This document shows, one piece after another, positions 22,370 through 34,112 of a DNA stretch of 64,000 bases. Made by a program: the position numbers and the translations under genes. This stretch comes from Plazaster borealis (lineage: Eukaryota; Echinodermata; Asteroidea; Forcipulatida; Labidiasteridae): assembly GCA_021014325.1 (NCBI GenBank), contig JAJGQC010000607.1, positions 40,521-104,520 on the forward strand, given 5' to 3'. A model generated the notes under the pieces. That model was not told where the DNA came from, searched no databases, and saw only the letters and a list, made by a program, of their open reading frames with translations. Every line of letters begins with the position of its first letter. The stretch's first letter is position 1.

Positions 22370-22836
22370 ATGTTCTGTTGCCTTTTCTGAACTGCATAGT
22401 GGTTGACCAGTGTCACCGTCATCTTTAGAAGACAAAGACGACCCAACTAAACAAAACAAAAGATAAAGTAATGAATTAATAATTTTAAAAATAATTTTAA
22501 GGGAATTTTACAATCCAAGAACTAATTAGAAACAAACTTTGAAAGAATGACAAACTTGGAAATAAGGGGAGTTGGCACTACCTACAGACTTAAAGATAAA
22601 ACATGTAAATGATTTTATTGTCCAGTAGATACAAGAATGGATTTGGTTAAAGAATCATGAAATATAATACACATACCAGACACTCATTGGAATGTTCAGG
22701 TTTTCAAATGACTGCAATGATACAATAGGAACCAAACAATTCTGTATCACTTACAACTTGTTCCAGGATTATCAGCCATTTGTTCATGGTCACTCTCATC
22801 ACATAAACTTGCCATGTTCACATCAGTCCCTGAATT
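22370..22836 (-). CDS. Linker-exon cassette A (22755-22836 and 22370-22446)
   Basis: Two small exons. The first (82 nt, phase 0 to 1) reads NSGTDVNMASLCDESDHEQM then ADNPGTS; the second (77 nt, phase 1 to 0) reads GSSLSSKDDGDTGQPLCSSE then KATEH, with Phe at the junction. Acceptors are GAACCAG and TTTAG; donors are GTAAGT and GTAAGA. The exons are acidic and serine-rich, predicted disordered. The output phase joins the recombinase exon at 20550 in frame (KATEH followed by REVNDIHTPF). Two more copies of the pair exist at 40226-41034 and 43384-44188, all with open frames and intact splice sites. The amino-acid pattern is kept although intron repeats have drifted, suggesting real exons. Confidence 0.65.
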
Positions 22837-22955
22837 CTGGTTCACAAAAACAAATGATTAATTGAAAAGGAGATTTCTATTGCATGTTTACCATTATTTA
22901 TCAAGATAAAATAAGACTGTTATTAAAATTTGAACATTTCTAAGAAAGTATAGAT

Positions 22956-23923
22956 GGGTCATTCTGTGTCAAATCAACCCTTGGTCCCTGCATGACCCTT
23001 TCAGATTTTGATGAAACTCCATCATAATGATCCATTGAGTAAAAATGAACAAACACAAAAATAGCCTCATTTGACGTTCCCGAGACATGGCCTCCTGCAA
23101 TTTGCTCAAAACCTGTCTCGTGGTCGCGAGTCATAAAAATGCATGGGGCAGGGGTAACATAGTTTACAATTATATCAACAAGATACTTCTCTACATTTGT
23201 CTAAAAGTATACAAAAGATCTTTTGACTGCGGACAGATTATGTTAAGTATTATCTGTTAAGTATTCTCATACTCTGATATACATGTACATGATTAAGTGC
23301 TGTAGAATCAGTGCTGTACAAGTCATGTAAAGCAAAGAACCATAAACCTCAGGTGGGGCTGGAACAAAACTTTTTCTTTACTGCTAGACCAATAAAATCG
23401 CAGTTTATAATGTGCATTTATAATATGACAGTAGGTATAATCAGGCCTGTGAGTGGACCCAACACTACATGATGTAAGAATGATCGTGGAACGCCAAGTG
23501 AGCTTGCGCCACTCATTTACACTGGTCGAATTGGGGCACCCCATTAATCCAGTAACTAGGCTTATTTCACATTATTGAGGGGACGTATGCATCCCATATC
23601 ACAGATGTATTATCTATAGGTGGTCGTCTATGGCCACAAGCAAGTACGGGCTAATCAAGTCATTTTTATAGGAATGGCATCATTGCAAATTTTGGGTCTC
23701 TGTTAAGAAAAATGTCATAATTGCCTGTCCGTCTCATCAATGAATCACCATGTGGACAGTTAAACAGATAAACAGATACACCAGCTAAACAGATATATTA
23801 GATCCACTCATCAACCAAAGTTCAGCTTTGGTACTCAACTCCTTCAAGGTTAGATAGCATTTTAAAAAGGAACTTCTCAGAAGGAATTTTTAGAAAACAG
23901 GTTGATTTGACACAGAATGACCA
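22956..23923. mobile_element. MITE family G member, TSD AGAT, with nested repeat U
   Basis: The ends read GGGTCATTCTGTGTCAAATC at 22956 and TTGACACAGAATGACCA ending 23923, flanked by AGAT on both sides. A copy of repeat U (23150-23569) is nested inside. Left ends of the same element recur at 41154 and 44308 in the duplicated segments. Confidence 0.8.
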
Positions 23924-24199
23924 AGATGTTATGGCATCATGGCATGGGAGAAGTGACCTAAAATCTTCTCAGTCAAAATATACAGCCTTACATTTTTCCC
24001 TGAACGTTTCTTCAAGTTTTACAAAAGGTTTTAGAGAAGCATGAGAAGCAAGAGGACTGGTATACCTGTATAAATGAATATGACTAAGCTATAAAAGATG
24101 AACAAAAAACCTTTTTTCAAACTTTAAAGTTGGTGTTTGTTTTAAACATTTCATCAAAAATATTAACAACTTGAATAGCTACATGTGTATGAAACTTAC

Positions 24200-24243
24200 A
24201 TGCTCGGTACTCTTGGCAAAGAATTTAACGAATGGGGATGGAA
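24200..24243 (-). CDS. Short linker exon
   Basis: A 44 nt exon lies between acceptor TTTTCTGCAG and donor GTAAGT, phase 1 to 0, reading PSPFVKFFAKSTEH. It receives the BRCT exon 25618-25752 in phase and hands on to cassette A in phase. The STEH ending before the donor matches KATEH of the cassette exons, so it is probably a diverged member of the same linker set. Confidence 0.55.
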
Positions 24244-24318
24244 CTGCAGAAAACAAAAAACCACAAAAAACATTTATTTATACATTATTTAACCCAGTAA
24301 GGAACAAGCTGTTTTTTA

Positions 24319-24743
24319 AATAATAATAATAATAATAATAATACGCAGTTCTTATATAGCGCTTTATACTCCCGATGGGTGTCTCAAAGCGCTCAGTATT
24401 TTTCATACAAGGTAAGTGGAGTTACGTGTTGAAGTATGAGACCTACTCCTTTACATAGCACAATGTAATGGTTTACAAGGTGCTGTGGCGCAATATGCAG
24501 ACAATCAAACCAGGAACACCGGGGCGAACCCCTTCTCTTTGCGATAAGTGCACTGGGTTCTTTTACGTGCATTACACAACACACGGGACCTACGGCTTAA
24601 CGTCCCATCCGAAGGACGAAGCATGTGGTTAAGTGTCTTGCTAAGGACACAAGTGTCACGACTGGGATTCGAACCCACACTCTGCTGATCAGAAACACCA
24701 GAGCTTGAGTTCGGTGTTCTTATCCACTCGGCCACGACACGCC
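24319..24743 (-). mobile_element. tRNA-derived SINE, full length
   Basis: On the minus strand: tRNA-like head with A box (TGGCCGAGTGG) and B box (GGTTCGAATCC), a central body shared with the copy at 45490-45857, and a tail GCGCTATATAAGAACTGCG followed by (TAT)n. The tail matches that of the LINE at 34946-35945, the likely source of its retrotransposition machinery. Confidence 0.88.
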
Positions 24744-25617
24744 ACAATCCATGTTTGGCCTAAATTTTAAGAAACTATCATGTTCAAAATGATCACATGT
24801 GTAGAAATGTAAATAGTGCCTGAAACACAAACAAAAAAAGGAAATATGGCCACCAGCTTTGGCTGCCATATTGCATTTCCATAATGCATTTTAGATTGTT
24901 ATGTGATTTCATACTAGGCTAACTTTTTTGAAAACAACACAGAAATAAGATCAATGGATTTACAGTCCATAATACACACATTAAGTTCACTTAAGTTCCA
25001 AGCAGTTAACAAGGTCAAAATAAATGGATACCATGGTAACAGTAGACCTCCATATATATATTTTGTTCATGGTTGTGACCCTACATGTAGATAATATTTG
25101 GGGAAAACTAAAAAATATTGGTGTTCAGCCTTACCATTACAAAGTTACCACCAAAGAATTTCTGGGGTCACATTGCAGCCACCCCCAACACAATTGGCAG
25201 TGGAGCAACTAAAAGGGAGGGGCATGAGTCCTGTTCCCCCCTCCCCTCTCAGAAATTAGATAGGAGAAAAAATACAAAATTCTAACTTTAGAGTGATTTT
25301 AGTGTTTCTGGGTGCTAATTAATAAAGCTGTTTAAAACAAGCCCTTTCATGTGATATTTTTACTCTTTGAAACTGTCACCCAACCCACTGAGTGCCCCCT
25401 ACAGAAAATGAGTGTCCCTTCCAGAAAGTGAGTGCCCTCCCACGTTCCCCCCTGAAATATTTACCCCAGTTAAACCACTGACAAGTGTTAACCAACGAAA
25501 TCAAGTAGAAACTGAAAACCCAATCAGAACCCACAAAGGTTAAAGGCAGTGAAAGATATGCCACCAAGACAAGCTAATCGCATATGTGCACAGGCTCTGC
25601 TGAAAAGTAGTACTTAC
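24744..25617. other. Intron of BRCT gene
   Basis: No exon seen. The stretch lies between the short linker exon at 24200-24243 and the BRCT 2 exon at 25618-25752, just past the SINE. Confidence 0.45.
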
Positions 25618-27584
25618 CACTAACAGGGGATTTATTGCCAGATTCATGTACATGTAGCTCGTACTTCTTCATGGGCTGGATGATGTACTGTGCAATGCTG
25701 TCTAACATCCAATCCAGAGTGACGATTGGAACTTGTTTTTTTGCAAGCAAACCTATAAGAAAAATAATAATAATAAAAAGCCATTTCAATTTTTTCTCAT
25801 TCACATGTACAATGTAGCAAACAATAATAGTCCATGAACCAGTAAAATTGGTCGGTATCATCCGAGAGCTGTAATGCCCACAGTGATTTTTGGTAATGTT
25901 GGCACCCTTAAAGTTGGCCATATGTGACAGCACTGCAGCAGTGGTAGCTTTTGGGCTGTTATCACAGTGTGTATTCAATATGGCTACCAAAATGCTTGTG
26001 GTCACATATAACTGGCCACATCTAATAAGCCAACATGAAATATTTCTATACTGTTCTATGTTGCAGCCATGAATTGGACAGTTGTGTACATGTGGAACTC
26101 TCACAACATAAATGACATCCCACAAGATTTTCAAATGCATGTCATTGCAATGTGACGAAGATGCACACACTAGATACTGATTGGATGTGACTTAAGTAAT
26201 GGCCAGATCATTTTCAGCCACTTCTCGGAACTTTATGAAGACTTTGTTAACTGTTCCCTTTGGGCTTAACATGAGACAGATGTCTTGAACCTCGAATATA
26301 AGTTTATTTCGTTGATTTTCGGCCGTGGCAGAAAGAAATGTAGCATTTCTTAGCGTGCACAGATTTCTTTTGTTGCAGAGTATATATTAATATACATGAT
26401 GCTTAACAGTGTATAAACAACTATGAAGTAATATGAACCATCAACAAAATATCACAAGCAATTACACCAAAAAGCACTTGACTTTTCTGGTCTCTGCTGC
26501 ATTCCCCATCACAACAACAAAGTGATGTGCATGCTGGAAGTGTCACAGCCAAGTTTTGAGTGGGTGCTCCCTGGGTCTTGACCACCCCTCACGAGTCCCA
26601 GCAGTGAGGCACCTATGAGTGGGATCACTCCCAGAAAAGCATAGTACGTGGCCATAGTGCTATAGCTGACATTCCTCGACTATGCAGGTAACATGCCTGA
26701 CTCGGGTCTCCTCGAGCAGCCGTTTATTCGACACAAAGTCGTCCCAGCACCCTAGAAACCTCCAGAGCAACTTTGTACCATAGTGTTCACTTCAGGTCAG
26801 CTACCTTTTCTATGAGCTTTGATATTACTAGTAAATGTATTTTGTGTGTTTGCAAGCACGTTGGCACCCATTGTGAAAATACAGTGATAACACACAAAAA
26901 GGCTACTGCCGCTGCAATGTCATCTTATATTCTTTTTAACTCTAACGGTGCCTACCTTGCCAAAAATCACAATGTGAATTACTGCCCTCATATGATACCG
27001 GTGGCGAAAAATTAGGGGCCTGGCTCATAGTCTAATAACATTTACAAATTAATTGTTGACAATAATGTACATCACTAGCCTGCCATTTACAAACATCCCA
27101 TAGCCAGATGATACAATGCAAATACACAACTACGTAATAGAAGAGACCTGTACCACTTGACAAGGAGTACCAGATTCCTTGGTTGCGACTCTCTGGTTAA
27201 GACGGCAAAGGCCGATACAAATACAATGCACACTTTCCATCAATCACAATCTCATAAGTATTCATGGAGGCATTTCCATCTCATCAATCAAAGTTGCAGC
27301 TACAAGTAAATATTATACATGTATAGCATCAATGTCTTTTATCAGATGACCGATTATTTTTTTCTACACTCAATAACGTGTTTTAGTTTGTTTGTACTAT
27401 GCCAGTAGTGAAACTCTGTATAATTATGATGTACCACTGAATTCCTTGTTCAAAGGATGCGCGCTCCAGTTCTGTCCGATAAAGACCATGACATAACTGT
27501 GGTTTCTTGATACACAATTCTGACAGTCTTGTGGGCAATCCCATGTGACTGCCCCACACAGTCTCAGTAGATAACATACATCAT
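25618..27584 (-). CDS. BRCT domain 2 (exons 27435-27584 and 25618-25752)
   Basis: The first exon (150 nt, phase 1 to 1) reads DDVCYLLRLCGAVTWDCPQD, later SYVMVFIGQNWSAHPLNKEF. The second (135 nt, phase 1 to 1) reads LLAKKQVPIVTLDWMLDSIA, later QPMKKYELHVHESGNKSPVS. Together they give the helix-1, Gly turn, central strand, A-K-x-x-x-P-I-V strand and W-x-x-D-S helix of a BRCT fold; the W is the hallmark residue. BRCT domains bind phosphopeptides or each other in DNA-damage and repair proteins. The exon for the first strand was not found, and the preceding recognised exon (28964) ends in phase 0, so one exon is missing from this model. Confidence 0.72.
26171..27434. other. Intron between BRCT 2 exons, distal part
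   Basis: No exon or known repeat is recognised. 26490-26770 looks like an old insertion (higher GC, gagtcccagcagtgagg-type text) but has no diagnostic ends. Confidence 0.4.
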
Positions 27585-27655
27585 CTGCAAAAAAAATATA
27601 AAAAAAGTATTTGTGCAGTTAAAATTTGATGACCACTGTAATGCACACGTATCAG

Positions 27656-28699
27656 TAAGCTTGGGCGGTTCCAGAATATTCAGACTCGGTTCCGGTTCTG
27701 AAAAAAGACTCGGTTCTGAGTCATATCCGGTTCCAAAGTTCAATAAAAAACATAAGCGGTCCCGGTCCCGGAGCGTACACACACAAACAAGCCTATCCAT
27801 TTTAACCAAAAAAACGAGCCTATCCATTTTAATCGAAAAAACGAGCCTATCCATTTTAACCGAAAAAGACTCGGTTCTGAAGCGGACCCGATTCCAATAA
27901 GTTTAATTAAAAACATAACCGGTCCCGGTCCCGAGCGTACACACACAAATGAGCCGACCCATTTTAACCGGAAAAGACTCTGTTCTGAAGCCGACCCGGT
28001 TCCATTAGGTTCAATTAAAAGCAATAAGAGGTCCCGAGCGTATACACACACAAACGAGCCTATCCATTGTAACAGAAAAAGACTTGGTTCTGCGGTCGGA
28101 CCCGGTCGAGTCGGTCCACACACGAAATACCCAAACAAGCCAAACTGACATCGTGCCTGTACACGAGCGATGGTTTGGTAGTACACAACGACCGCGTGAA
28201 TATGAATATTCATAACCCACACACAGCACACTTGTGCATGCATGACTGTTTATGTGTATGTGTGCATCATACCGTGTCTTGTGGATTGGGGCAAGCTTTT
28301 ATGAATATGGATACATCAGCAGCCAATCACAACGTGCTGACTGTAGGTTAGTTTGTGAACTTTGGACTCCGTATCTCAGCTGCATACAATGTACTGTACG
28401 TACTCTGTTATCACAGTACACTGTACAGTATGTGTGTACTGTGATGTACGTGCAGCCACATGTGATATTTGATGACCTGATGTCAACTTAAAAGTCTGTG
28501 TAGTGTCTCTGCGGTCAACTTTTAGAGTCGGTTTGGTCTCAGGACCGGCTCCACAGAGCCGTTTATAATTGGGACTCGGGTTCTTTGAAATCGGAACCGA
28601 CGAAGCGGGTACCCGGTTCCACAGAAGAGTGGAACCGCGGTTCCGGTTCTCAATTTGGAACCGAGTAGAACCGGGTAACCGAAGGACCGCCCAAGCTTA
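27656..28699. mobile_element. MITE with ends TAAGCTTGGGCGGT and internal tandem units
   Basis: The ends are TAAGCTTGGGCGGTTCC (27656) and GGACCGCCCAAGCTTA (ending 28699). The interior holds about four diverged repeats built on cgagcctatccattttaac and gactcggttctgaagc, the product of several hundred bases of GGTTCCGG-type sequence. Open frames across it are low-complexity by-products. It lies in an intron of the BRCT gene. Confidence 0.8.
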
Positions 28700-28963
28700 T
28701 TACTTATCAGCAAGTAAAACTGTGATAATAGTCCACTTTCAGAATGTGGATTGTTATTATAGTAAATTTAGTAAATACAAAACAGTATATTAGTAGCCTC
28801 ATCTTCAATTATTTCTTATCACTTTAAAAATATTCTGCTGAGTGATAACCCTAAAATGTATCTTTTGTTAGAAGACAGGTCTATCTGAATTAAATGATAT
28901 TAAAAAGCATTAAATGTGGGGCTCAACAGCTTGTAAGTACAAAATAATTAAAATGATTTGTAC

Positions 28964-29950
28964 CTTTTTAATTTGAGCCGACTGTCCACGTATGTTCATC
29001 TTATAGCTGGAAAATAGTGCATCAACAGCCAACCTGGAACGCTTAGGGGCAAAACATCTCCCTACTGATGCATCTCCCTCTACTTCATACCCCTCTTCAG
29101 GGAGCAACATTCCCACTTTCAAAGATGATGTCACCCCTATAATATAAACACAAAAGGGGTAATAACATGTTTAATTGCAGGTGACTTCTTGATTCCTCTG
29201 TATTCATTAAAACCACCGCCCACAGTATGCATCTTTCAACATCAACCTTTGCCCCGGCCCAAACTGCCACGGGTGTGGTGGGGTGGATTGACGCCCCGGC
29301 CCGAACCCCCACACACCCAATTTTGGCAAATCAAAACATTTTTTCCAGGTACTTTCGATAGACCGATTGCGCGACCATTGTTTTCATGTCATCACATGAG
29401 CTATTGAGCAAATACATACCGTGACCGACAGAGTCACACAAAATGGCTTTTGGTAATAATAACACAGTGACTAAGCCATTTTTTTAAAAGTTGTATGTTG
29501 TGACATTGATATTAATCACATTACTGTTTCATAAACTACCAGTATTCTACTACAAAAGAGGTTTATTTTCAGTTATGCACTACCGGCATCGGACGACTAT
29601 ATGTAGCCACCAGCCTGTTATTTTGTTTGCAATGTAGGCCTAAATCACTGTAAAAAAAGGGTAAAGAACGTTGGAAAAGTGAGCATTTATTCCTAGCCTT
29701 GCGAAATTTCAAATAGGCAAAGGAATCACACAGTTTTGGAAAGCAATTTCTTTGGACAATTTCAGCTTCAAAACTTCTTGTGTTGAAATCCTTGTGTTGA
29801 AAAGTATGTGATCGACATTTGTAGAGCACATTGCCGAGATTTTTGGGGTCACCATGCAAAAGTACTTACAGTTGTAGTTTACAATCCAGACTTTGCCAGC
29901 AATACCTTGAAAATATTTCAAGGATCTAAGTCTGCCACAGTTTTCCTCAT
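28964..29950 (-). CDS. BRCT domain 1, C-terminal half (exons 29870-29950 and 28964-29136)
   Basis: Exon 29870-29950 (81 nt, phase 1 to 1) reads EENCGRLRSLKYFQGIAGKV then WIVNYN. Exon 28964-29136 (173 nt, phase 1 to 0) reads VTSSLKVGMLLPEEGYEVEG then DASVGRCFAPKRSR and on to QIKK. With the junction Trp this gives the I-V-x-x-x-W-V-x-x-S helix and LLPEE-x-Y strand of a BRCT C-terminal half. The basic stretch FAPKRSRL after it could be a nuclear-localisation or linker sequence. Signals: acceptors TTCTGTTGTAG and ATATTATAG, donors GTAAGT and GTACAA. It lies upstream of BRCT 2 in the same orientation, making a tandem-BRCT protein likely. Confidence 0.68.
29137..29869. other. Intron within BRCT 1
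   Basis: No exon. The GC-rich patch at 29240-29310 (ccccggccc words) may be an insertion. Confidence 0.4.
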
Positions 29951-30150
29951 CTACAACAGAAAAATGTATGCAAACTTAACAAAGATCAACTTTCAACTTC
30001 AGGGCAAAGATTATATTACTGCTCATGTCTGCTCATGACGTAATTTACTTAAGAGTGACTTAAAAATTACATTTATTTAATTAAAAAAGACTGTTCACAG
30101 TCACTCTTAAGAAAAATGTAATCACCAGCGAACCTCATAACAAAGTTTAA

Positions 30151-31091
30151 AGGCACCTGGAAATATTTTTTTTTTTTTTTTTACAGAAGAGTATATGTAT
30201 ATTAACAATAAAACAATTTTTTGAGTAATTGTTTGTCACGATTTATATGTGAAAAAAATTGACAAAGTTGTTTGAAGGTGACTCCGCCCATCCCTTTTTG
30301 TGACGTCAATCGAGGCAGACTTCGCCGCGATCGAACATCGACCCCCCTCGAACTTGCCTGCATTTACGTGCCAGTAGTGAGCTTGTACGTTTCGTTTGGT
30401 TATCCCAAAAAAGGGATTTTTCGTGCATTTTCCCGGCAATGCCGACCAGGTGTATTGCTGCTGGATGCAGCAAAACGACTAAAGATGGGGTCAGTTAGCA
30501 TTTGTTTCCTGCAGATCCCTAATATAGGCAGTTACGGGCATCGAAAGTCAGGCTAACGAGGGCAAAGTGGTCCGGTCCGACATCGTTTTCAGCGCTGCAG
30601 CGAACATGTTTCTGGTGTTCGGATCGACTTGAGCTGTATGCCGCGCCGCGGCGCGCCGATCCGATTTGTCATCACGGGGCCGCTCGAATACCTCGTATTA
30701 TCCGTGTTCTCGTTATGACCGTGCTTGTATCTTCAAGACATAGAAACGCGCATGGGACAGTTCGGGACCGGTGAAAGCCTCGTATAAACGTCGACTGTAC
30801 ACTCTCCTAGGATTGCATTGGGTGACGTCCGAATACGAAAACGCATCATACTGATCAGGTACCCAGACGTAATGTACAGGGCCAGACTACACATTTTCTC
30901 TTCAAATATCCCGCGCCTCGATTGACGTCACGAATAGCGCCATATAAACGGGGGCCTATTTTTAAATGTTTAATTAAAATAAAAACACAATGTTTGAACC
31001 TTAGTTAATTGTTTATTCACATTCCACTCATCAAAATGTATATATTAACGACAAAAGCTTTATTTTGACAAAATACCACTGCCAGGTGCCT
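30151..31091 (+). mobile_element. Kolobok/T2-type element, TTAA target, non-autonomous
   Basis: TTAA occurs immediately outside both ends. Ends are AGGCACCTGG and its complement CCAGGTGCCT. A second inverted pair lies further in (tgacgtcaatcgaggc near 30300, gcctcgattgacgtca near 30913). Kolobok transposons use TTAA targets and encode THAP-domain transposases, and this element retains a THAP start at 30439, which fits. The remainder of the transposase is absent. Confidence 0.8.
30439..30498 (+). pseudogene. THAP-domain N-terminal relict
   Basis: The short frame MPTRCIAAGCSKTTKDGV followed by a stop matches the start of a THAP zinc finger (Met-Pro, C-x4-C, then T-KDGV). It lies 290 bp inside the left end of the TTAA-flanked element. 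A possible ancient donor (GGGGTCAGT) coincides with the loss of similarity. No partner exon with the C-x2-H half is seen within the element. Confidence 0.65.
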
Positions 31092-33578
31092 TTAAACCTA
31101 CAAATCATAGGTAGTGAGTTTGAGACAGTGGCGTTTTCACGATCGAAATGGTTGAAAACATCACAGATTTTAATTACCTGTATCAATGACCACATGGGAG
31201 GTGAAAGGACCAAACTGTCATTTGAAGACACTATTGGTGACATATGCAAGCCGTTTAATATTCCTCTGTACAAAAATAAGATTCCATACACTGTTGTGAA
31301 AAACAATGTGCATAGTCCTGTACTTGGTAAAACGCATTTAATTATGACCAACTTTGAACAAAACACAAAACCTTTGGTTCATTCACTTATGCATTTGAAA
31401 ATAATGATCAAGTGCACATGTCATGAAAAGTTTCAGGCTATGATGCATGTAATACCTTGATAATTTTGGAGGGCCCCTTATTTAATTCCTCTCCAAGACA
31501 GCACTGCTAGAATTACCTTATAAGTAAGTTCCACACGTTGCTGGCAATATGTTGCAAAATGATTAACATTGTTTTTTGTGCAACTCTCAACGTTTTCTTT
31601 ACACCAAAGTGGATATTTGGAATTGTTTCAGGATTTTTTCAGCTGCCCATGCCTCAGGATGGGGTGGATGGGGGACTGATGAAGGGTGTTTTACAGTATA
31701 TGTCAACAACTCCAGACACTCTGCAGCTTGCTGGCAGACTTTAATGATATTTTTGTACACCCTTTAGAGATCAGTGGATTTCATTTCATGAGTGGGTTGT
31801 AGAACCTCATCAAGTCAAGTCCTTTGGGGTGTGCACGAGTCAACAGGATTGGATTTTTTGCACATCTTACATGGGGACAGATTGTTAGATTTCAACATAA
31901 AAAAGGCAGTGGATATTTACCCTGTGACAGCAAAATGCCCTGAAACAATTTTTACCGGTAGTCTTGTCTTATTGGTTGTGTTGATGTCATATCTGCTCCG
32001 ATCCATGTGCATGGAAAACATATCAACATATAAATTTACCTCTACACACAGCATGTTGTAATAAGTGACATTTCTGCCTTTGCAAAATGTCAAGACATGT
32101 TTGTTTTCACAGGACAATGTTGTGATCAAATATCACTCCAAGTTCTGCCATAACATCGTCCTCTATGATTTTCTGAGTAAGTTATTGAGTCTAATTTTAG
32201 CCAATAATGCACAGAGCCTGTAATTAGGAGGCTTTTCCATTTCAACACAAGTATAAAACTGTAGTTTTCATAAATGAACTTTGTGTACGTACTACCTTTC
32301 ATTTTGCTAATTTTTGGTGTTTGTGACTAAAGATATTATTAAAGGTCAACAGTATCAATTTTCATGGTAGCTTGTATACATCATGAAATATATATATTTT
32401 CAATTTATATATTTTTTTGTGTATGGACATTTCCAGGAAGCATAAATGTCACGCAATTGAAAGTGCCTATGTGGTCGAACTGCCGGAAAATGTAAAGTCA
32501 CGGATTTTGACCAATCAGAACACTGCCGGTAAAAGATCGCTTTGAGTCATTTTGCCATTGCCAGCTAAATATTCACTGCCTAACATGAATCCTTGAAAGT
32601 ACACATGTACATGCATGGAACTAAAAATCTTTACTGGTGTACAGTAAATACAAGATCAAAGACTTAACTTTAAATTAATTTAAAGCCAAATTAGTTTGAG
32701 ACCTGAAAATATAATGTATTGCTCACCACTTTGACTGACGGCAGAAGTGTTGCAATGATGCAAGCTTGAGATGTGCGGGAGATCTTGCAGGAGGAAGATC
32801 TGATCTTGTTACTGATGTACAACCTGCAGTTAGATGGAAGACAGCATTTTGATCTGTGCTTACTGGTGTGAGAAACGTCTGGATATTTTTTTCCAGGAAA
32901 AGAAATGACTTTGCTCTGTTTTTCACCATAAAACAATAATAAAATACATGTCCAATTTTGCTGATTTTCTTCAGACATTGATTGAAGGTCAGATTGAATT
33001 TGTGAGTTACATGTTCTATAGAATAGGCCTATGAGGTATGATTTAATACATTTGCAACTCAATATTTGTTTGTGTGTGGATGCACCGTATGTCGCATGAT
33101 TTGAAGTGTCTACTAGTATCCGGAACCAGGAAAACGGGAACCCGGTCTTATTTTCAAACCGATGCCAAATTGCGATTTCAGAAAACCGTAAAAACATTTA
33201 AAAAATTCCCTCTTTATTCCACAAAAGGATAAACACCAACATAAAATGTAGTTATGATAACAGCAAAAAAATGACCTAATAACTGATTTCCGGTTGACAG
33301 ATTTTGTTAAGTTTGCCATATTATTAAGTTTCAAACATGAGGACAATTGCGGGTGCGTGCCTGGTAATCCATGTCCGCAGCAACCCAGTACACTTGGCTA
33401 GGCTGTGCAAAACTCAATGGTGAATGCGCTGCATGTTGACTTGTAAGTCTCAGAGCTATCGACAAGCTCGTGAAAGTAAACTTTCCTCAATCCTTTCAAT
33501 CCTTACACAGTGCGGTCTCGTACATTCACATCATTACATCCTCGACACAAAGCCGAATTTCTATGCATGTGTACTTAC
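31092..33578. other. Introns or intergenic DNA, candidate decayed ORFs
   Basis: An open frame at 31065-31460 (plus) and one at 32691-33197 (minus) are long but lack recognisable domains. The latter ends at a plausible donor GTGAGC near 32728 but its frame is unclear. Text at 31640-31680 encodes AAHASGWGGWG, faintly like an RNase H motif of reverse-transcribing elements. None is called as a gene. Confidence 0.4.
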
Positions 33579-33655
33579 TTGATGAGTCTAAAGGTGGTAA
33601 GGTGCCGTTATGCAAAGTGTACATGCAACCTTCTAGCAAGCGAGGAATGAGACCC
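33579..33655 (-). CDS. Possible exon for first strand of BRCT 1
   Basis: A 77 nt segment between acceptor TCTCTTGAAAGCAG and donor GTAAGT reads GLIPRLLEGCMYTLHNGTLP then PLDSS. L-x-G-x-x-Y-x-L-x-N-G resembles the first strand of BRCT folds. It ends in phase 1, as exon 29870 requires. Its entry phase (2) does not fit kinase exon 34113 (ends phase 1), so a further exon or a separate gene start is implied. Confidence 0.35.
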
Positions 33656-34112
33656 CTGCTTTCAAGAGATGAAAAACTAACAAAACTGACAGGAAAGTCT
33701 TCCTTGTGACAGAAAATTATTGCTAATTGCATTCTAACTGTGCTATATGAACTTTTTAAATTTGCATCGCAAATCGTCAAAATTGCATTGCAATGTTATG
33801 TATTTATTTATTTATAATAAGCCTATATTCGCAATTGCAGCGCGCATGTCCGTTACTGCTGACAACGCAATTTGTTTATCTCCCTTGACCTTTTGACAAT
33901 ACCCGTGCGAATAGGCTTATTGGGTGTAATTATTCAACATTGCACGGCTTGATTTTCACTACCAGGCCATGCTTGAAAGAACAGGCTGTGCTTTCGCAAA
34001 ACTGGACGTGCAAAACATGGCTGCACAAATGTGGCTGCACGGCTCGCTTAAGTGCTGCTGCCCACGTACATCCATCTGAAATTAATAAAGGCCAACTACA
34101 ATATATTACTAC

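Noticed and set aside
25574..26170. 198-residue reading of the BRCT 2 region as one ORF
   Set aside because: Only 25618-25752 is bounded by splice signals and matches BRCT; the rest is intron.
27613..28243. ORFs with DRLVF/SEPSLF repeats on both strands
   Set aside because: Low-complexity translation of the MITE's internal tandem units.
30272..30556. 94-residue ORF inside the TTAA-flanked element
   Set aside because: It overlaps the THAP start in another frame and has no family features.
31065..31460. 131-residue plus ORF
   Set aside because: It starts within the end of a mobile element, overlaps an equally long antisense frame and lacks a signature.
32691..33197. 168-residue minus ORF
   Set aside because: No domain, and two frames are open over the likely part; kept only as an unresolved stretch.
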